64,000 nt of DNA from Trogon surrucura (lineage: Eukaryota; Chordata; Aves; Trogoniformes; Trogonidae). Both the position numbers and the translations under genes were made by a program. This document shows, one piece after another, positions 37,707-50,423 of the stretch. The notes under the pieces are model-generated. The model ran no database searches. It worked only from the letters and a program-made list of their open reading frames with translations, and was not told the DNA's origin. Every line of letters starts with the position of its first letter. Position 1 is the stretch's first letter. The DNA lies in NCBI GenBank assembly GCA_020746105.1, contig CM036629.1, forward strand, positions 2,425,501 through 2,489,500. Direction: 5' to 3'.

Positions 37707-40700
37707 AGTGCAGCCAGAGGAATGTGTGCCAGGAAACACAAAAAAAGGGAGGTGGGAAAGGAAAAAAGGCAGGCAGGCCTCTCTCGCGAGATGGGGAGGA
37801 GGTACAGGGACCCTAAACCTTCCTCTCGGGGTGCAGCGCAGGAAAGGACAGGGACATGGTGCACCAGCTCCCACTGACATGGCCGGTGGGATTTAGGGCA
37901 GTGGGACACAGCAACGAGGGGCTGAGATACTGCAGTCAGCATCCCCCGGTGTCTAGGCCTGGCTCTGGGTTTGTGTGTCCCCTCACCAGCCTCCTCGCAC
38001 CCTGCGGAGGATGAGGATGAGGATGGAGGAGAGGGACGGGGCTGCGAGCCAGCCCGCCTGCCAGGCAGCTGCGCAGGCTGGGGGAGGATCTCTCCCTTCC
38101 CTCCCAAAGATTGCTGAGAAAAGCAACACTGCAGTTTCTGCTCGTTGAATAGGAAAAGCAGCAGAAAGGAAAATCAGGGGCTGGCTTTTTTTTTGCTGTT
38201 GTTAGCTTTTTACTGTTTTTTTCCCCTTCTGATGAAGGGCCACTCCACCCAAAAGCCAGCGGGCAACAACACCACGCTCCCCTCCCGCTGGCACCAACGT
38301 GGAGAAGAGGCTTCACCATCCTCTTCTTCAGCTCCTTCCCTCTTCCCAGTGCTGTGCAGGCAGGCAGGAGGTTATTGTGTTAGCAGGGGGTTCTAACAAG
38401 GCTCTGAGGGGCTGAAATTACCCCGTGCCATGTCCCAAGAAGGGTTGATTCTGCAGTGGGGCCAGCCCCAGCAGGGCAGCAGCGTCAGCCGCTCAGCCCA
38501 TGCGCTAAACCAGTAAAAGTCTTGGATTAGAAACCGGGCAGATGATCCGGGCTGCGATGGGCTGCTGTGACGCTGGAAAGGAGGAGGAGGAGGAGGCAGG
38601 CTCCCCTTTGGGCCTCCGTGCTGCTCCCCACCTCCTGCCCAGCTCTCCGGAGCAACCCCTTCCCATGGAAGCTGTGGCTGCCAGGAGTGAATCACTCTCC
38701 CGTCTTTCCTGCCTCGCTGCCATCCCTGCCCGTTTCCATCTGGTCCCGCCGCAAAACCAACCGTGGAGCGAGCGAGCGCCGGCACATCGCACCCCGAGGC
38801 CGGGCGCACTGCTCTCCGTCCCAGCTCTGCTGCTGGGTATTTCGCTTCCTCCCGCATCCCAAGACCCTTCTCCTGCTTCACCCTATGCCAAGACCATCCC
38901 CTAAAAGCTGCGCTTCCCTATAGACCCAACATGGATTTTGGAGAAGGGGAAGAAGGCAGAGCCGGCTGGGACCACGGTGAATCCAAGGGGCTGTGAATCT
39001 CTGCTCAGCTCATGTTTATTTAATCACGACTTAGCAACATTGGGAATGATTGTACAAATGCGTGTCACACACCTGGGCCACAGATCTCGGGTGGATGAGC
39101 CCATATTTTGTTCACCCCAGCGGGAAGGAGGTGGGAGCCAGCGAGTTGGGAGCGGTTGTGGTAGGAGAGCAATGAAAGGAGAGGGGCTATCGAAACCCAT
39201 GCTGAGCTGATCTCCTAGAAGCTTAAAAAAGCCCCTGCTGAGTCTTTTTCCAGCTTTGTAAAGCATCATTCCTATGAAAAGCGCTTAATTTTCCCAGCGC
39301 CGGCATCTGCGCGCCACCGTGCCCCTCCGCCTCGGCGCGGGCAGCGGGGTGGCAGCCGGGGACGTGCGTTCCTGCGTGAGCGTGACGGCGAGCCCTGACT
39401 TTTGACATGGCCGCAAAAGGGCTTAACGCCCTAAGTCCTGTCTGAGCAGGAAGTTATTAAATTGGCATCGCGGGAGGACTTAAACAGTCACGGTGCAGAC
39501 AGCAGATCCCGCAAGAGCCGGCAGTGGGTAAGGATGCGATGGCCCGGGATGCCACCTGGAGATCCGCTGTCCCTCCAGTGTCCCGGACTAGAGGCGGAAA
39601 TCGTGCTTGCCATGAGTCAGAGGTGCCCGTGTCGTCCCGGCCGACAGCGGCACACGAGCGGGAGGAATAACAGCTGATGCTAATCGCTGCCACCGCCGGG
39701 GTGTCGCTTGACCCCTGTCAACGGGCGGGAGCTTGTGCCGGGGCAGGAGGAGGGGAGGGAGGTGGCAGGAGGGAAAGTCGACGTGCTCTGCCGCAGCTCG
39801 GCTCTCCGTCAGACGGTAAAGCCTGTTGGAAGCTGCCAGCCCCGGGCTTTGCTCCTCTCTGCATTGCACACGGGCTGTTTGCAGGGCGAGAGGGCAGGAA
39901 GGAAAAAGAAAAAACACTGCCGTAAAGAGAATTCCCTCTCAGCCTTTTTGAGTCACCTTCACCCATCCCCTCTGTGTTTGCCTCCCTGTCTCTCTGCATC
40001 CCTCAAGGGAAGGATGGAGAGCCTGGGAAGGGATGGGGGGTGTGCGCTCTCCCCGCATGAGACCCAGCGGGTACCAAGTGGTGCCATCCCTAGCCCCAGC
40101 AGCCCCCAGCTGACAGGTAGAGGGGACTCCTGCACCGCCTCAAGCTCCCACCGGCTTGTATGGCCTCAGTGGGGAAAGTGGCACAAGTAAAGGAACCTGA
40201 AGTGCCCAAAGAGGGGCTGGACAAGGCAGTGGGAGACCCCAACACACATGGTCTGATCCCCGAAGTGTTTGCTCAGCCGGTTCGGCTGTGCCCCATCCCA
40301 CTGACGGCTTGTCCCCGACACTCCGACCCAAGGAAGGGGACACGCAACCCTTTTGGGGCCACAGCGTTCCCCTTAACTCACTTCCCTCCTCCTCCTCCTC
40401 CATCCGCAGCGAAAGCCCCGCCGGCAGCACGAGGCGGGGATTAGGGCGAGACTAATGCGGGAGCCCCGCAGCCACCTCCCCCGGGCACCAGAAAAGCCAG
40501 CAGAAACCTTAAATCAAGTGCAGCTGAGTACAATTGCAAAGCTGCAGGCACAGGCCTGAGAGAGCATTAAGCAGCATTATTATGGCTCGGCGTACTGCCG
40601 GTAGTGACATTACCGCAACTTAAAATGTTTGGGATCGCAACTGCAGAATCTATTCTTTTCTGCGGGTTTTGCCCGCGCGGCGTTTCCATTTTTTTCTGAA

Positions 40701-43700
40701 GAAAATACCTGTTTGGCTCAAACAACCTCGTGCACTTTGCTGTTCAGCTCTCCAGGGCTTTTCTTGCCTTCCTGCTCCCCGCTGTACGTCAAACGCGGAC
40801 GGATGCTTCGCCCTCGCCACAGCATCCTGAAGGAGCACCCGTGCTGAGTCCAAACATTTTCCTTTACCCGTCCTTGCTGCCAGGTTGTCTTTATTCACCT
40901 TTTTTTTTTTTTCCCCCCCCCCAGTTTCCCTTTCCGAAGCTGAATGACACTGTGCTAATTTGTTGCCCGACTCCTCCTGAGACTATTGAGCTTAATTATA
41001 TTTTTCTCGTCGTCGGTGAATGGCGCGGCTATAATTATGCCTGGAAGCGCATTACTTAGGACTAACCTGAGAACAGCATCCCCTCCGGGGTGCTCAGGAT
41101 CAGCTGCTCTGAGGAGCTCTTTTTGAAGGTGCTGAACAACAGGGCCCCACCAAACTCGCGCTGGAGCAGAGCTGAGCGTTTGCCAAACACCGCCCGTCTC
41201 CAGGACTCATATCCCTCGCACCGGTGACAGCCTTTCCTCTCAGAAGTAGTGCAGCCACAAAATCTTGAACTGTGGCAGCAGAAGGAAACTCTGGAGAGAA
41301 TTTGGGTCCATCTGCCTTGCATTAAAGCTACCATCATCCACAGCTTGGTCCCGATCTCCCCTGAACGCTCCACATTCACCTCTCCTCCATGGTTAGCGGT
41401 TGTGCCGAAAGCCGAGGGGTGAGGATGAGCTGTCTAGCCCACCTCTTTTCTCAGATATTATATTTTAGTTGGCCACGACACACCAGTGCCCAGGGACAAT
41501 TTGCCTGGCACTAATGAGATGGAGCCGGCGTCTCTAGCGCATCCTTCATCCGTCCAGGGTAGCGGCAGACAGAGCGATGGTTCGTGGCTGAATGAAGCAC
41601 CCCAGAGCCCAAAGAGGACACCCTATGCCTTCATTTTAACCAGGTTGAAAAATAAATCCCTCCCCGGTCACCTCTGAAAAACAGTATTTTTCCAGACGTG
41701 ATTCATAGACTTTCTCACCCATTGATTCTACACGAACTATTTCAGCAAGCGGGAGAGAGAAGAGGACGGAGAGTTTTGTTTCATTTTAGTTGCGTCAAAC
41801 AAAATTTAGGGGAACCATCTACGGAACCATCTAAAAACTCTCCCTTAAATGAGCCTACTTTTCTGTGTCACAGATAAGATTGTGCTCTGTTCAGACTGAA
41901 ACGACTTCAGGAATGCAATTTACTTGTCTTCAGTACACTATGTTTTTAGCCTACTTTCCTCAGGAAATGGGGCTTACTTATGTGATTGTGCTGTTTATAT
42001 ATCTATATGCCATCACTCCCACACTAATAACTTTTGAACGTGTTGGCCAATTCCAACCAAATCTGACAGAGCGGCAGAGTTTTCAAAAATACTGAAATCT
42101 TACAAATTTAATGAAATATGTGGGTGGGCACATATTTTTTCCCCCACCGAGGGAAAGGCTGCAGAATGAACTCAGCCTTATTATTAGGCAGCAGAGAATA
42201 CACACGCACGCTCACACACAGAGACACACACCAGGGCTGTTACACAATCCCCAGGTGCTGGTAAGGCAGAGCTCAGGGCGGTGTTAGACGGGAGATATTG
42301 CACCACCGAGCCCCAAAACCACCAAAAGGAGCATCAGGATTCCTCCGCCAATGCATCCACCGCCTACTTTGTGCATTTCTTCCCGTTTGGACGAGGCGAT
42401 TTGGCGTGGGCACTGCAGGGGGGTGCTTACTGGTTTAGGAGCTTTAAAATTAATCAGGCTAATTATATGAAAGCCCTCCTAGCTAGTTCTAGGTTTGCAA
42501 ACCCTTGCCCTCTTTCGGTCCTGCATGCTGAGCGACCGTCTCTGCAAACACCCTGGCTGAGGGGAGGAGCTCGAGCTGAAGGATGGCGGGTTTCAGACAA
42601 AACAGCTCTCCTCGCTTGCATGTCGAGGTCCTTGGACCTCTCCAGATGATTTGCAAACCCAAGACCCCCTCCAAGACCCAGGGGCTGAGCCTGTACACCC
42701 GCCCAATGCCACCCGCTCCACGTCTCCGGCAAAGCCTAAATCCCGCGATCCTGCCCAGCTGTAGCCGAATGGTTTGGCTCTTCCTCGATAGCTTTTGGGG
42801 CCTCAACATAAACCATTAACACGGGCAGCAAAAATTCCCAGAGACGGATGTTATTCAGGGCTGGTAACCCGAGCACTAACGCACAGCGCGTGTCACGTTG
42901 GAGTCTGCCCATCCCCGGACGGCGCAGCGAGAGATGGGCTGGCAGCAGATCGATAAAGGGCTTTTTCAACACACCAGTGGCCCTCGCGCACCGGAGGTGA
43001 TGACTGTGCCATAAAAAATGTTCCTGGTCCTCGCTTTTCTCCCTGTCAAGAACAGATTGGTTAAGACTGAGTGGAGGAAGCTGGGTTGCAGGATGGAAGA
43101 TTTAGGCCCAGGTTTGGTCTCTGACAGAGCATCCCACTCATTTATTTCTTTGCACCTTCAAGGGGTCCTCTGGGTGATCCCTAAACCCCACAGCTCTTCT
43201 CCTCCTCCATGCACACATGTGGGCATGGTCTGCAACCTCCCTCCTGCAGAGCTCAGGACCGTGTTGCCCCAGCTGGCACAGAGCAGGAAAGTACTCATGC
43301 CCTGGTATCCCTATTCAATTTGATTTTTTTCCTTTCTGCTCTCTAATAATTAGAAGGTGGAACATTATATGCCAAGAGCTTATTAAACATTTCCAGCATG
43401 TGTGTGGGGGCTCATATCTCTTCCAACCCCCATTCTCTCATGACTTTCTAGGACCGTTACCACCTGGGGAAAAAGGATGCTCGGGTTCTCAGACCTGGCA
43501 TCCCTCAACAGACTAGAGCTCCGCATTTCCAGGATTCAGGCCTTTGAATCGAGGCTTTCACATCCCCAGATCACAGGGAAAGATCCAGTCTTTCCGCTGC
43601 TCTGCAGTCTGTTCCCTACCTGGCAACCTAGTGGGATTTTTATTTTTACCTTTTTTCAAAGCTTTGACAACAATTTGGTACAACATCAGCTCAAAAACAT

Positions 43701-44163
43701 CATCAAGCCCGAATATGCTCCCAAAGCAGGCCTGGGAGTCTCATTCACATTGCAGATAAGTCATCGGCAGGCCTGCTGGTAAAGATTTCAAGTGTGACTC
43801 TGCATACAAATGATCCAGCCCCAACAATTAACCCAGCACAGGCAACTGAGGAGGTACCTGGGCTTTTCCCTTAACTCCAGCCCTTTTTCCCCAGCCTGGC
43901 CTGCTACATGCAGCACTTGCTCAGAAATCGGAAAGGAATGGCCATGTTCTGTTAAACCAACCCTAAAAAGTGATACGAAGAGGCCTGGGTTTGGCAGAGG
44001 AGCCTCTCCTCCTTGGCTCACCTCTCGTCTAGAAGCTCGCTGCAAGTCACGAAGCTAGGGAGCTAGCTAGAAGGTGCTTGTGTTGGCCCTGCTTTGAGCT
44101 AGGACCCTATTTCAACCTAAATTAGACATGACCCGTTTTGCTCGCTCCCTCCTGCTGGATTTT

Positions 44164-44357
44164 CATAGAATCATAGAATTGTTACAGTTGGAAAAGACCT
44201 CCAAGATCATCAAGTCCAACAGTCAACCTGATACTACCACGACCACTAAATTATATCCCGAAGTGCCGCGTCTGCATGTTTTTTGAACACCTCCAAGGTT
44301 GATGACTCCACCACTGCCCTGGGCAGCCTGTGCCAGTGCCACATCAGGTCCCTGCTA
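44164..44357 (-). repeat. CR1-type LINE fragment (3' end)
   Basis: Reversed tail CATAGAATCATAGAATTG, then TTACAGTTGGAAAAGACCTC, CATCAAGTCCAACAGTCAAC and the block ending TGGGCAGCCTGTGCCAGTGC. A clear 5'-truncated CR1 copy of the subfamily with the AACCTGATACTACCACGACC motif. Confidence 0.9.
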
Positions 44358-44384
44358 TGAATCACCGAGCAGTTCCACGATGGC

Positions 44385-44415
44385 TACAACCAGCCTGAGG
44401 AGCAGGCTGGTTGTA
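44385..44415. repeat. Perfect 13-bp inverted repeat with 5-nt loop
   Basis: TACAACCAGCCTG, loop AGGAG, then CAGGCTGGTTGTA; the arms are exact reverse complements. It sits just after a CR1 fragment in intron 2 and would form a strong short hairpin in RNA. Confidence 0.9.
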
Positions 44416-45186
44416 AGGCTGAGGCTTGTCAGGCTTATTTGGGCACCCAGATCTGTTGCTTTCTAGCAGAGCCTCAGGCAGGGCAAACCCTCCCCAAGCA
44501 TCAGCTGCAGCCAGCGATTTGTTTTTCCACTCAAAACCACTTTTGGGAACAGAAATAGCTGGGAATCCTCCCAGCACAGACCAACCCTGGGATGGTTCCT
44601 CTTGGCTATAAGTCAGACAGAGGATACGGGCAAAAAGCATTTCAGGAGCTCTTCTGCTGAGGGTATCATCATGATTATCAAAGAGGCTACGAGAAACAGG
44701 GTAGATAACCCAGCACCTCCCTAAGTGACAGCTATCAGCTGGTGAGCCCCACACTGTGACCCACAAGTGCGGTCCCACCATGGTGCAACCAGCCTCCTCA
44801 CAGGTGAAGGCACCAGCCTGGGTGACCCTGCATGGCCTTGCCGGCTGGTTTGGGAAGGCCACACATCCACGGCTCATTCCAAGTTAGCAGAGGGACCATT
44901 CAGCTTGAACCCACCCCATTTTCAACACAACCCATGACGTCTGGGCAACAAATCCTTGTCTTTCCAGGGTGTTGCCTGCTCCTGCTTTTGGGTCTGGATA
45001 GCACCGACCACTAACTGTGCTGGCAGATGCCAACCGCAACCCTTCTCTGCCTCCAGCAGCTTCCCTAAAACAGCCCCCCTGAGCACCTACTACCAACAAA
45101 CATCTCATCCCACTTCTCCCATCAAACTGCAACTGCCGGAGCAGGACCTCTACCACAACGCCGCGTCAGGACGAGAACCGCCTTAC

Positions 45187-45964
45187 CTTGACGCCGCGAT
45201 CTCCGCTTTCTGCTTGGCGATGGTGGCCGCCCGCTCAGCCGCCTCGACGGCCCGATCCACCTTCTCGCGGATCTTGCTGGCCCGCAGCGGGATGAGGTTC
45301 TTCCTCTTGCCGCTGACCAGGATGTTCTGCTTGTACTTGCCCTCCTCCTTGGTGCCGTCCGGGAAGGTCATGCAGCCATAGCCGTGGCGCTTGTTGTTGG
45401 CCCACTCTCCCTCGTACTTCAGCCCGTCCGAGCGCTGGCTCACCCCGAAGCCCGACCGCTTGTCGTTCTTCCACTCGCCCACGTAGATCTCAGTGGTGGT
45501 GGCGTCGATGTCGTCTTCGATGACAGAGAGCTCGGCTTCGCCCTCGCCCAGGCTGATGGTGGAGTTGATGTCGCTGGCGGTGGAGCTCACCGTGCTCATC
45601 CCGGCTTCGCTCCGGAAAGAGCTCTGCTTGCTCCGCTGGCTGGCCAAGGAGCTCTTGGACTCAGACTTACGGAGCTTGAGCCCGCTCAGCAGCGACCGTC
45701 GGAAGATGCCCTTCTTCTTGCTTTTGAGGATCTCGGCATCGCTGTGGGCCATGAGGACGAAGCCACCCCGGGAGACGGCGGGGCTGCCGGCCACCGCCGG
45801 CGAGGAGTCGGGGTGCAGGGCCGTGCCGTTGGTGTGCTCGCTGCGTAGGGAGTTGATGGACGTCCTCAGGGGTGACCTGATAACCGCAGCCATGCCGTAG
45901 GGAACGCTCTGCCGGACGCCGTAACCCTGGCGCATCCCTCCGACCCACTGGCCCTGGTATGTCC
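45187..45964 (-). CDS. JPH3: JPH3 coding exon 2: MORN 6, joining region, MORN 7-8, start of helix
   Basis: Encodes residues 128-387 (both end codons split). The acceptor is CTCTCCCCAG|GG, and G plus GG restores Gly128 before TYQGQW. It holds MORN 6 (Y130), the joining region with a basic stretch ([10 protein letters not shown] near 209-218) and a Ser-rich patch (about 226-258), an acidic stretch (about 267-282), then MORN 7 (Y288, [14 protein letters not shown]) and MORN 8 (Y311, [14 protein letters not shown]). The last part, about 355-386, starts the Ala/Glu/Lys-rich alpha-helix thought to span the junctional gap. The donor is TCAAG|GTAAGG, phase 2. The exon is very CpG-rich compared with its introns, which also gives long antisense open frames that I discount. 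Confidence 0.97.
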
Positions 45965-47948
45965 CTGGGGAGAGGAGACAAAAGCAAAGAGGGGTTTCAC
46001 GGCATGGCAACCAACTCCTGTGCTAGCGGGAGCTGCAAAACGCAGCTCTGGATCCCGGTCCAATCTCTATGACGAGGACTGTAATGTCATGTTTTTGTGG
46101 GAGGGAAAAAATAACATCTCAGTTGGGTTCCAGACATGGACCCCAGGTGCAGCGCGGAGATAGCAGAGACCAGCACGCAGGGAGCGATGCTTCAAGGAAT
46201 TGCCCCTTAGAACAACCCCTAATTTGAAAGGGAAGGGAGCGGGGAGACAGGGTAAGGGAAGCGTTATCTGGGAGCAGACTCTGATCCCATCCCCGCTGCC
46301 AGCAGTGATCAAAGCGGGTGGTGTATTACAATGCATTTATTTATATACGCAACGCCTTTCATCCGGCCTGTAGCGGAAGGGAGCGGCTCTATAGAAACAA
46401 AGGCCTCACGGGGAGAGACGCATTTGGTTATTCTCCTCGGGTACGTGCCCCTGTTTGAACCCCTGCATTTGTGTGGGCACTTACTGGAGTTGCTTAACTG
46501 GTCGTTAGTGGGATGCAGCGCACGCGGGATCCCGCCGCAGCTCCGGGAAACCCACCCAGCCCGAGAAGCACAACCAGAGCACAAGGCCTGATCCATGCAC
46601 CGAAATGCACGGCGGTAATCTGCCCGGCTTTTCTAATCCCTTCCCCTCCTGCAGCTCGGCGACTGGCACGCTTTCGCCTTTTATCCCAGCCGGTTGAACT
46701 ACTGGTTTTAATTTTTATTCTTAGGTCAGCTTAATCTTTTCTGGGCGAGCTCGAGACGCAGTCATTCACCGCTTGCCGAGGCCCTTGCGGGGCAGATAGA
46801 TGAGCCCGAAGATGGCTCCTCGCCTGGAACTGGTGTTGCTGGGATGCCACGACTGGTCCCAGTCCCTGGCTGCCCTGCTGCGCCCCGGTCAGTGACACAA
46901 GGAGCAGGGATGGGCGCAGGCAGCACCTTGCAGCCTCCCTTAGCGCCAGTCCCGCTCCCGCACGCCAAGAGAGTCTTAAAATAGACTTGCTGAAACAGTG
47001 AACCCTGTGGGAATCAAACCGAAACGGCCCCGAGGAAAACAGCCCAGATGATTTCTGCCGGCTGAGTCTGATAGAGGCTTTCCATCCCCTCTCTGCACGA
47101 GATGCTCTTTGCTCTCAGCAATCAGGCCACGATTCGTAAACATGAGCAACCTGTCGGGTCCACCTGAGCTTGCTCTTTTGGCTGCAAAAATATTGTTTCT
47201 TGAGAACTATCTGCCTTGCTGCGGCGTTTTCCCTTGCAACACTTTCCAACAGCCCAGTGGAAAGGATTATTGAAACTGGCTGCGCTGGCCGTGCCCAGCC
47301 CCGAGATGAACCCCACGCTGGCTGCAAGGAGCGATCCCAGCCCTACTGCTACGCGTCCTCCTGCTCCCTTTCATTCTTCACCTCAGTGCTACACCTGGGA
47401 CTCCCTTAGGGGTTTTCACTCAGAGACATTTTGGGGTGCATCAGCTCTTTTATCTAGCAGCCACTAGCCTTTTGCACAAATCCCCTCGGGCATCCTTCCT
47501 GGTGCTCCGACGCAAGCAGTCCTCCCAGATGCTACATTATCTGGGTGACAGGCTTGTGTACCCCAAAAAAATGCCAGCCCCAAGCTGGGAGGCCCCATGA
47601 AGACTGTAAAGGAACATCGAGGGGCAGGGCCAGGCAGGCAGGATTTACTGAGGGTTTATAGGATTAGCACCAGGGAGGGAGGCAGGGCACCGGGATTACG
47701 GCAGGCACTGGCGGGGCAGGGCAAGGAGGTGGTGGCAGGGAAAAGGATGGGGGACAATGGGCAAGACGGCTGGCAAGCAGCTCAGAGGAGACACCAGACA
47801 TGACCTGTGGTTGGGTGTGAGTAGTGAGCCTGGCTTGCCCTGCTGCAGTCCCCAAGAACAGGTAATGACCGATGCTGTGCGCTCCTGGCTCTCCCCACAC
47901 CCAGCAGCATCCTGGAATGGTGCCTGTGGCAGAAGAGAGCCCACCAAG

Positions 47949-48010
47949 CCATCAATCCATCCATCCGTCCATCCATCCATCCATCCATCCATCCATCCAT
48001 CCATCCATCC
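47949..48010 (+). repeat. (ATCC)n microsatellite
   Basis: About 15 units of ATCC, with one ATCA and one GTCC variant near the left end and an otherwise clean run. Probably length-variable between individuals. It lies in intron 1. Confidence 0.95.
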
Positions 48011-50185
48011 CCTGCAGAACTGGCACCATCCAGCTCCTTCCCAGAGCATCTTGGCAGGATGACCTCCTGGGGTGAGGGAGATTTCCCCCCAGGTTTCAAA
48101 CACCCCTGTAAAGGAAGTCCCCAAGACGTCTTGGGATGTCCTTGCCTTGTGCTCAGCCTTCTGTTTCCCCCAGAGATGGATTCAACGGGTTTCAGGGAAA
48201 GATGCCAATGTAGGCAAGGGAGCAGGAAGAAAAGTTCCTGCACGAGATCGGTCAGAGCCTGCCCTGCCCAAGCCTTGGATTTCCTTTTCCTTGGCTGAAC
48301 CCCTTGGCTCGGTCCCTGGCCCCGGGCAGGTCCCTTGACCTCCCAGACTCCTAGCAAATCTGCAGCTAAAAAAAAAGCCGATTAAACGGAAGCATCGTAA
48401 AGCAAGCATGGCCCTTTGCAGCGGCAAAGAGCAGAACGAAGTGCTCTCGGAGCTGTCGTGACAGCGCGTCTCAGCTGGAGCAGAGGCGGCAAATTGGTCA
48501 CAGCGGGTTACAGCTGCAGCGGGCGCCTGTGCGTATCTCCAGCAAGGCAGAGGTGCCCGGGAAGCTGTCATCCCTTAAAACCTACTCCTAGAATTGCATG
48601 GCTGCCAGGAGAGATCTCTGCGTCTCCTCAGCAAGGCTGATTTTGCCAGGTGGAGGATGTAAGGATTTGAGAAGCCGCCCCAGTCCATGCCCCACCTCCC
48701 CTCCAAGCATCATGGAGCAAGTCCCAGCAGAGAGCAAAACCCCAATACCAAGTCTGCTTTCATGGATAGTTTCCCTGCTGGAGGCAGCATTGTGGGTTGC
48801 CTCTGAGGATTGCCTAGGAGGGCACCGTCACCTCCCTGATGGCCACCAGGACATCTGGCCACCTTCATGGCCACCAACAGGTCAAAGAGCTTCCTTCCAG
48901 GGAGCTCAGTTCACCCGTCCTTCCTTACCCAAACAGTACTTCTTCTCTCATTTGACTTGATTATGTTTTAAACCCTTAAATATCCCAGGATTGGGCCATG
49001 AATACTGGAAGGTCTCAGAGCCATCTGATCTGCATTGCTAAGCACTGTCACCTCCTCCCCTTGCACTGCTCAGCTTAACCTCTGCCCCCTCACATTTGCA
49101 GATATATGCACAAAGCTTAATCTCACAAGGAGCTGGGAGACTCTTTTCCCCTGCAGAGGAAACAGGATTTTACGATTTCCCACGTTACGAGCCAGGATGG
49201 ACTGGCTGTAGCTGTTTCAGAGCTGGGGAACTGAAAAGGGAGCATGGACCGGGAAGCCCGTACAGCGGGGATCGTAGGATGAGGCTGGGTGTAACAGGAT
49301 GAGCACATCTGATGAAAAAAAGTCCCCGATTGAGGTGCTGAACGGAGGTCCTCAAGGACTTCAGGGCAAATGTAGAGAGCTGAGCACCTCCCAGGGTCGA
49401 GGCCGAAGAGCAGATGCCCTTTTAAACTGTGTGCCTCCATCGGGATGGGAAGCAGGGAGCAAGGCTGCTGCAATCCTGGCCACAAGCCAGTTGTGTTGCC
49501 CAAGCTGGCGTCCGACGGAAAAGAGGCAAAGCCACTGTGATGGAGGAGAATTGCTGGGGAGGAAAATGTGTGAATGTCTTCCCCGCCCCAGCCGTGCGGG
49601 TCTCTCTTAAGGATGCCTCCAAAATCCCACAAATATCCATCACGCTTCTGTGTGGCCCTTTCACACTGGGCAAAAAGGACAAAGAACAACCGAGAAAGTC
49701 TTGGGCACAGAAAAAAACCTCCTGAGCTAGGTAATTTGTGACTTACTATGGTAATACAACCGAAGCAGCAGCCATTTCTGCGTCCTAGCTCTTTCCTTAC
49801 TATCAATATTTGTGAAATGCTTCCCAAAGCATTAATTGCATGAGATTAATGGAGTGATTGCATCGGGGAAAAGGCAGCATCCATTACGTGGTCAGGGGAG
49901 CATCGCGCAAGGAGCTGCGGGGAGCTGAGCGACCAGTGCTGGAGCTGGGTGGGAGTCATGGACAAGAGCACGTGCACCGGACAGCCAAGCCAAGAAATCT
50001 CAGCCATGACCACAATCCTGCCTGATCGTGCCCTAGGAATGGGAATTTTGCAGCAAAATCAGAGCCTGAGGGAATAAGCAGGTTGTGCTCTACGCGAGGA
50101 TTTGACTCGGGGTGTAGTCGCTCCAGTGGGATTTGGCCAAGCTAAAGGTGATGCCAAGAAGATGCAGCCATGTACGTGTACATGT

Positions 50186-50423
50186 ATAGAATCACAGAAT
50201 CATAGAACAATTCGGGTTGGAAAAGACCCTTGGGATCATCGAGTCCAACCATTAACCCTACACTACAAATTCACCCCTAAACCACATCACCCAACACCAC
50301 ATCTAAGCGACACTTAAACACACCCAGGGATGGCGACTCAACCCCCTCCCTAGGTAGCCTGTTCCAGTGTCTGACCACTCCTCCACGAAGAATTTCTTCC
50401 TAATGTCCAGTTTTACTCTGTAC
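50186..50423 (-). repeat. CR1-type LINE fragment (3' part)
   Basis: Reversed tail ATAGAATCACAGAATCATAG, then TTCGGGTTGGAAAAGACCCT, CATCGAGTCCAACCATTAAC, through GCCTGTTCCAGTGTCTGACC and TTTCTTCCTAATGTCCAG. A 5'-truncated copy with fairly good agreement to the family pattern, so probably among the younger ones here. Confidence 0.92.

Larger units (their letters stand above)
25454..45186 (-). other. JPH3: JPH3 intron 2
   Basis: A 19.7-kb phase-2 intron. It contains CR1 fragments at 34123-34198 and 44164-44357, a perfect 13-bp inverted repeat at 44385-44415, a short AAAC repeat near 32604-32621, a GGA repeat near 38580-38597, and a G-run cluster at 37647-37706. AT-rich complex stretches lie at 27540-27900, 40500-41060 and 41690-42130. 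Long open frames here on either strand lack any recognisable product. Confidence 0.9.

Noticed and set aside
37292-38107. 271-codon minus-strand frame in intron 2
   Set aside because: Pro/Ser/His-rich composition from C-rich DNA, no domain, no splice context.
45384-45900. Plus-strand frames across JPH3 exon 2
   Set aside because: Antisense shadows of a real exon proven by MORN repeats and splice phases on the minus strand.
47949-48010. Regular repeated units resembling an array
   Set aside because: Plain ATCC tetranucleotide microsatellite; no spacers, so not a CRISPR-like array.
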